From the NCBI GenBank assembly GCA_003527885.1, contig DPWB01000301.1:1-10153 (forward strand): a stretch of 10,153 nt of DNA, read 5' to 3'. Of this stretch, positions 6,441-10,153 are shown piece after piece (positions within the stretch are counted from its first letter, which is position 1; each line of letters starts with the position of its first letter). The translations under genes were made by a program, and so were the position numbers. Origin of the DNA: Candidatus Competibacteraceae bacterium. GTDB lineage: Bacteria > Pseudomonadota > Gammaproteobacteria > Competibacterales > Competibacteraceae. The notes under the pieces were generated by a model. It searched no databases and was not told the DNA's origin. It saw only the letters and a list, made by a program, of their open reading frames with translations.

Positions 6441-6742
6441 TATTTTGCGCTCGCGGGTAAGGTATAGGATGAATTTCGGGTGGTTTTGAAAAAGTTTAGG
6501 ACAAATTGACCATTGGGGTCAGTGCGTGCGTCGGCCGGCGCGGACGGGCGCTTTGGGGTGGCCTTGGAGCGCCTGTCTCGGTATTTGACGCGGTGTTCGG
6601 AAAAAACTTCCAGGCCGGCGCGCCGCTACAGGCCGCCGCTGACCTGGGGTTTGACAGCGCTAGAGTTAGATAATGGTTGTCGGGTACAGCCAGCGATCGG
6701 GATCAAGGCGATTTATTCCAGCACAAGCCTCGGGAGAGGAGA
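6441..6742. other. Divergent intergenic region between bcp and fadD
   Basis: About 300 bp without a credible gene. It holds the candidate bcp promoter, an inverted repeat TGACC-N5-GGTCA (6507-6521) that could be a regulator site, and a consensus TTGACA (6651-6656) followed by GATAAT (6669-6674). That last pair is only 12 bp apart, too close for a normal promoter. The fadD ribosome site GAGAGGAG lies just before 6742. The open frame continues upstream of the fadD ATG but shows no ligase sequence. Confidence 0.5.
6461..6490 (-). promoter_or_regulatory. Candidate promoter of bcp
   Basis: On the minus strand TTCAAA (6490-6485) and TATACC (6466-6461) are 18 bp apart and about 20 nt upstream of the bcp ATG. 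Both hexamers are only moderate matches to sigma-70 consensus, but spacing and position fit. Confidence 0.3.
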
Positions 6743-8437
6743 ATGGAAAAAATTTGGTTAAAAGAATATCCCCCGGGGGTTCCGGCCGAAATCGACGCGC
6801 GCGAATTTTCCTCCCTGAAAGATATTTTAGAAAAAAGCTGCCAGCGTTTCGGAGAGCTGCCGGCCTATTCCAACATGGGCGTCACCCTGCGCTATCGCGA
6901 CATCGACCGGCTCAGCCGCGATTTTGCGGCGTTCCTGCACGGCTTGGGATTGGGCAAGGGCGACCGGGTCGCGCTCATGATGCCCAACATCCTGCAATAT
7001 CCGGTGGCGCTGTTTGGGGTGCTGCGCGCCGGGATGGTGGTGGTGAACGTCAACCCGCTCTACACGCCCCGCGAGCTGGAGCACCAGTTGAGCGATTCCG
7101 GTGCGGCCGCCATCGTCATCGTCGAAAATTTCGCGCATACCCTGCAAGACGTGTTGGACAAGACCCCGGTCAAGACGGTGGTGATGACCCGGTTGGGCGA
7201 CCTGTTTCCTTGGCCCAAACGGCTTCTGGTCAATTTCGCCGTCAAGCACATTAAGAAATTGGTACCGGCTTGGGCGATTCCCGGCGCTATCTCCTTCGAC
7301 AGCGCCTTGAAAGCCGGCGCCGGGCAGGCTTTGCGGGACGTGTCCCTGGCGCATGACGATCTGGCGTTTTTGCAATACACCGGCGGCACCACCGGAGTGG
7401 CCAAGGGTGCGATGCTGAGCCACGGTAACCTGGTGGGAAACTTACAGCAAACCTCGGCTTGGCTGAGCCCGTTTTCCAAGCCCGCCGAAGAAACCATCAT
7501 CACCGCATTGCCGCTTTATCACATCTTCTCGCTGACCGCCAATTGCTTGACCTTCATGAAAGTCGGCGGTCACAACGTCCTGATCACCAATCCCCGCGAC
7601 CTGTCGGGCCTGGTCAAGGAGCTCGGCAAACTGCGCTTCACGGTCATCACCGGCGTGAACACCTTGTTCAACGCTTTGTTGCACGCGCCGGGTTTCGACC
7701 GGTTGGATTTCGGCGCCCTCAAATTCAGTCTGGGAGGGGGCATGGCGGTACAGCGCGCGGTGGCGGAGCATTGGAAGCAGTTGACCGGCGCTCCGTTGAT
7801 CGAGGCCTACGGCTTGACCGAAACCTCGCCGGCGGTCTGCATCAATCCCCTGGATCTGGCGGACTACAACGGCAGCATCGGTTTACCGATTCCCTCCACC
7901 GAGCTGTCGATCCGCGATGACGAGAACCGCGAAAAGGGCATCGGCCAAGATCAGGTCGGTGAGATTTGCGTGCGCGGCCCCCAAGTGATGCGCGGCTATT
8001 GGAACCGTCCCGACGAGACCGCCAAGGTGCTGACCGAGGACGGGTTTCTGCGAACCGGCGACATCGGTTACATGGACGAGCGCGGCTACACCCGGATCGT
8101 CGACCGCAAGAAAGATCTGATTCTGGTGTCGGGCTTCAACGTTTATCCCAACGAGATCGAGGATGTGGTGGCCTTGCATCCGGGTGTGCTGGAGGTGGCC
8201 GCGGTCGGGGTGCCGGACGAGAAATCGGGTGAGGCGGTCAAGATCGTGGTGGTCAAGAAAGACCCGGCGCTGACGGCCGAGGCGCTGATCGCGCATTGTC
8301 GCCAGCACCTGACCGGTTACAAGGTGCCTCGGCGGGTCGAATTCCGCAAGGAGTTGCCAAAGACCAACGTCGGCAAGATCCTGCGCCGGATGCTGCGCGA
8401 TACCGAAACAAGCGGGCGACCCGGCGCGAACGGCTGA
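6743..8437 (+). CDS. fadD: Long-chain-fatty-acid--CoA ligase
   Basis: A 564-residue acyl-CoA synthetase of the ANL superfamily, matching E. coli FadD (561 residues). It activates fatty acids to acyl-CoA through an acyl-adenylate with ATP and CoA, at the inner face of the membrane, feeding beta-oxidation. The P-loop [13 protein letters not shown] is at 212-224, the adenine-binding YGLTETSP at 356-363, and the FACS signature at about 433-464 (DGFLRTGD, then [11 protein letters not shown]). The catalytic C-terminal lysine is Lys545 in VGKILRR. The ATG at 6743 is chosen because GGGAGAGGAG directly precedes it and [14 protein letters not shown] is a typical FadD N terminus; upstream starts would add 22 unrelated residues. 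All motifs are intact. Its stop lies 9 nt from the end of the opposing hydrolase gene. Confidence 0.95.
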   Translation: MEKIWLKEYPPGVPAEIDAREFSSLKDILEKSCQRFGELPAYSNMGVTLRYRDIDRLSRDFAAFLHGLGLGKGDRVALMMPNILQYPVALFGVLRAGMVVVNVNPLYTPRELEHQLSDSGAAAIVIVENFAHTLQDVLDKTPVKTVVMTRLGDLFPWPKRLLVNFAVKHIKKLVPAWAIPGAISFDSALKAGAGQALRDVSLAHDDLAFLQYTGGTTGVAKGAMLSHGNLVGNLQQTSAWLSPFSKPAEETIITALPLYHIFSLTANCLTFMKVGGHNVLITNPRDLSGLVKELGKLRFTVITGVNTLFNALLHAPGFDRLDFGALKFSLGGGMAVQRAVAEHWKQLTGAPLIEAYGLTETSPAVCINPLDLADYNGSIGLPIPSTELSIRDDENREKGIGQDQVGEICVRGPQVMRGYWNRPDETAKVLTEDGFLRTGDIGYMDERGYTRIVDRKKDLILVSGFNVYPNEIEDVVALHPGVLEVAAVGVPDEKSGEAVKIVVVKKDPALTAEALIAHCRQHLTGYKVPRRVEFRKELPKTNVGKILRRMLRDTETSGRPGANG

Positions 8438-8446
8438 ACCGCCATC

Positions 8447-9277
8447 TCACGGCGCTCGCGCGGTCGCGGTCGCCGGCTGGGCCGCGAAGGTGCGCGCGAT
8501 CCAAGCGAGCAAGTAATCCGCCATCTCCCGCCAGGTGGCTTCCAGCATCATGGCGTGCGCCATGTTCGGGCAAATATGGCATTCGGCGCGGTAGAAGCGG
8601 GCGGTTTCCCTGACCAGCGCCGGCGAGACGAAGACATCGTGCTGGGCGCCCAGGACCAGAACGGGTATCGACAGCGGACCCGGCCTCAACCGCAGCGGGT
8701 TCAACCCCATCATGTCCAGCGAGACCACCTGCGATTCGGCTTGCACGTAATTGAAAAACTTGCGGAGCTTTTCGGTGGGCAGGTCCGGCGAAAACAGCAG
8801 CCGGCGCATCGTGTCGAGCGAGCCGTAACTGGGGCCGAACAGCGAAAACAGCGCCATCTGCTGGAACAGGAACGGGTGGCTCATCGCCATGTGCAGGTTC
8901 GACGGAAGCAGCCCCTGTGGCGGTACGGAACCCATCAATACCATGCCCGCGACCGGGGGCGAGCTTTCCAAATACTTTTGGACCACCATGCCGCCCATCG
9001 AGTGTCCGATCACCACGGGCGGGCGCGGTAGGGTAGCGGCCGCTTGCGCCAGATCGGCGACGTAATCGGCCAGCCGCCAGATATGCAAGCGCTCCCGGCC
9101 CTCGCTGCGCCCGTGACCACGCAGGCTGAACGCATGGGTTTCGTAACCGTTTTCGGCGAAGTAAGGTAAAAAATACTCATCCCAGATGCGGGCGTCGCTA
9201 AAGGAGCCATGGACGAACAACAGCGGCGGCCCTATAGGTGTCGTTTTTGGATAGCGGCTGACTCTGTCAAGATACAT
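8447..9277 (-). CDS. Alpha/beta hydrolase (lysophospholipase-like)
   Basis: A 276-residue alpha/beta-hydrolase fold protein with a complete catalytic set. HG at 23-24 (FVHGSF) forms the oxyanion hole, GHSMGG (91-96) is the nucleophile elbow with Ser93, Asp214 is in LGAQHDVFV, and His241 is in PNMAHAMM. SLRGHGRSEG (51-60) is typical of the monoacylglycerol lipase/lysophospholipase-like branch. There is no signal peptide, so it is probably cytosolic. The substrate cannot be told from sequence; an ester or thioester of a fatty acid is a guess prompted by the convergent fadD. The ATG at 9277 has AGGAAG a few bases upstream. The 132 nt between it and the upstream PilZ gene (9278-9409) show only a weak GATCC-type hairpin at 9368-9391 and no clear promoter. 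Confidence 0.88.
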   Translation of the reverse strand: MYLDRVSRYPKTTPIGPPLLFVHGSFSDARIWDEYFLPYFAENGYETHAFSLRGHGRSEGRERLHIWRLADYVADLAQAAATLPRPPVVIGHSMGGMVVQKYLESSPPVAGMVLMGSVPPQGLLPSNLHMAMSHPFLFQQMALFSLFGPSYGSLDTMRRLLFSPDLPTEKLRKFFNYVQAESQVVSLDMMGLNPLRLRPGPLSIPVLVLGAQHDVFVSPALVRETARFYRAECHICPNMAHAMMLEATWREMADYLLAWIARTFAAQPATATARAP

Positions 9278-9409
9278 CGTAGCTTCCTGGCGGTGAACGA
9301 GTAAGACAGCAACACCCTAGCAGGTTTCGTGTTCGGCGGCTTGATGCAAACGGCTGCGCCCCTGCGACGATCCCGTCGGCGTTCTGGATCGGACCGGCTC
9401 GCGGTGGCC

Positions 9410-9751
9410 TCACGACCAGGTCGGATAACGCAAGTGGAGATAGCGCTGTTCGGCGATCAGAATGGAAAAAGGGATCTCTTTGCCAAGATGCAGCGCGACG
9501 TGATCGTTTTGGACGCGCACCACGGTTCCCTCGATTTTCGCCTGCGCGCCGCGCCGGAAGCGGACTACGCCCGCGACCGTATCGCCCGGACCGGGGGACA
9601 GCCGGCTGGAGGTGATATAGCGCAAGCCCCGCACCGAGACATCGATGACGGCCAGCGCTTGATTTTCGACCGTCAAGGTCGGCCGTTCCGAAAGCGGAAA
9701 ACGGATGCGGTGAAACTCGCGCAATTCTTGAGGGGGCGATGGGGTAGACAT
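9410..9751 (-). CDS. PilZ-domain protein (second of tandem pair)
   Basis: A 113-residue single-domain PilZ protein. The c-di-GMP signature is present: R11-x3-R15 (REFHR) and D37-x-S39-x2-G42 (DVSVRG), followed by a beta-rich domain to about residue 95 and an amphipathic tail. It should bind cyclic di-GMP and act as a small cytosolic effector; the target is unknown. The ATG at 9751 is preferred over a TTG at 9781 because it aligns exactly with the start of the neighbouring paralogue and begins 2 nt after that gene's TAG. No strong Shine-Dalgarno precedes it, so it probably depends on coupling to the upstream PilZ gene. By hand alignment about half of its residues match that neighbour. Confidence 0.82.
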   Translation of the reverse strand: MSTPSPPQELREFHRIRFPLSERPTLTVENQALAVIDVSVRGLRYITSSRLSPGPGDTVAGVVRFRRGAQAKIEGTVVRVQNDHVALHLGKEIPFSILIAEQRYLHLRYPTWS

Positions 9752-9753
9752 GG

Positions 9754-10134
9754 CTACAGACCGGGTTCCAGGGGTGGCCAAAGGCGTAATTTTGCCCAGG
9801 TTCGGTAGTGGCTGAGCAAGTGACGTTCCTCGCTGCGCAGGATCGCGGACGGGATTTCGCTGTCGGGCATGTGGAGCGCGATTTCACCGTTTTGGACGCG
9901 AATGACCAAACCGCGAACGGCCGTTTGGGCGTTGCGCCGGAACAGGAGCTGGCCTTCCACGATGGTTCCGAGCACCGGTGCGGGTTGCTGGCTGACGGTG
10001 AAGCGTAAGCCCCGCACCGAGCAATCCAACACTTCATGGCGCTGTCGCCCGAGCCGCAAGAGCGGGCGCTCCGGTGGCGGAAATCCGAGTCGGTAAAATT
10101 CACGTTTTTCCGGTCCCGCCGGTGGCGCGCTCAT
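9754..10134 (-). CDS. PilZ-domain protein (first of tandem pair)
   Basis: A 126-residue PilZ protein with the same signature in the same register as its neighbour: R11-x3-R15 (REFYR) and D37-x-S39-x2-G42 (DCSVRG). This predicts c-di-GMP binding. It keeps the shared C-terminal EIP...TW segment and adds about 13 residues (AKLRLWPPLEPGL). The ATG at 10134 is the only sensible start, with a weak AGGA about 12 nt upstream. The promoter region lies beyond the window, so further upstream operon members cannot be excluded. The pair appears to be a tandem duplication that has since diverged. Confidence 0.85.
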   Translation of the reverse strand: MSAPPAGPEKREFYRLGFPPPERPLLRLGRQRHEVLDCSVRGLRFTVSQQPAPVLGTIVEGQLLFRRNAQTAVRGLVIRVQNGEIALHMPDSEIPSAILRSEERHLLSHYRTWAKLRLWPPLEPGL

Positions 10135-10153
10135 GGAGGGCGCGATCCTGGCC

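Noticed and set aside
6616..6625. 10-bp palindrome CGGCGCGCCG upstream of fadD
   Set aside because: Such GC-only palindromes arise easily by chance at this base composition, and nothing else ties it to a regulator.
6651..6674. TTGACA and GATAAT as the fadD promoter
   Set aside because: The hexamers match consensus well but are only 12 bp apart, well below the 15-19 bp needed. No better-spaced partner was found for either.

Overview
The window looks like chromosomal DNA of a GC-rich proteobacterium, most likely a gammaproteobacterium. The evidence is dense GC-rich coding, a FadD-type acyl-CoA ligase, a PrxQ/Bcp peroxiredoxin, an AcuI/YhdH reductase, a PhaJ-like hydratase and PilZ proteins. 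I cannot name a genus from sequence alone. No rRNA, tRNA, CRISPR array, insertion sequence or phage gene is visible.

The left end is not biological. Bases 24-93 are an intact Illumina P5/i5 Nextera adapter ending in the 19-bp Tn5 mosaic end. Bases 1-23, which end in eight T's, look like read-through past the adapter. Genuine sequence begins at about 94, so this is an untrimmed contig end.

Layout: 94-451 is non-coding and carries a possible promoter. On the + strand follow acuI (452-1453) and a PhaJ/MaoC-type (R)-enoyl-CoA hydratase (1552-2007). Convergent to them on the - strand is a signalling operon read right to left: a -35/-10 promoter (5923-5951), a hairpin leader, a 36-codon small ORF (5655-5765) with a strong Shine-Dalgarno and a 4-nt stop/start overlap, a PP2C phosphatase (4831-5658), and a 903-residue membrane Ser/Thr kinase with a C-terminal SUMF1-like domain (2056-4767). 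Upstream of that operon is bcp on the - strand (5979-6440). Divergent from bcp is fadD (6743-8437, +). It runs convergently, with a 9-nt gap, into an alpha/beta hydrolase (8447-9277, -). Two tandem paralogous PilZ-domain genes (9410-9751 and 9754-10134, -) close the window.

Two themes emerge. One is acyl-CoA metabolism (AcuI, PhaJ-like hydratase, FadD, perhaps the hydrolase), which fits fatty-acid activation, beta-oxidation intermediates and possibly polyhydroxyalkanoate precursor supply. The other is signalling: a matched kinase/phosphatase pair whose kinase carries a probable periplasmic sensor-like SUMF1 domain, and two c-di-GMP-type PilZ proteins. I found no convincing wholly new system. 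The points most worth a second look are the small ORF coupled to the phosphatase, the kinase-SUMF1 fusion lacking the FGE catalytic cysteines, the PilZ tandem pair, and the adapter artefact.
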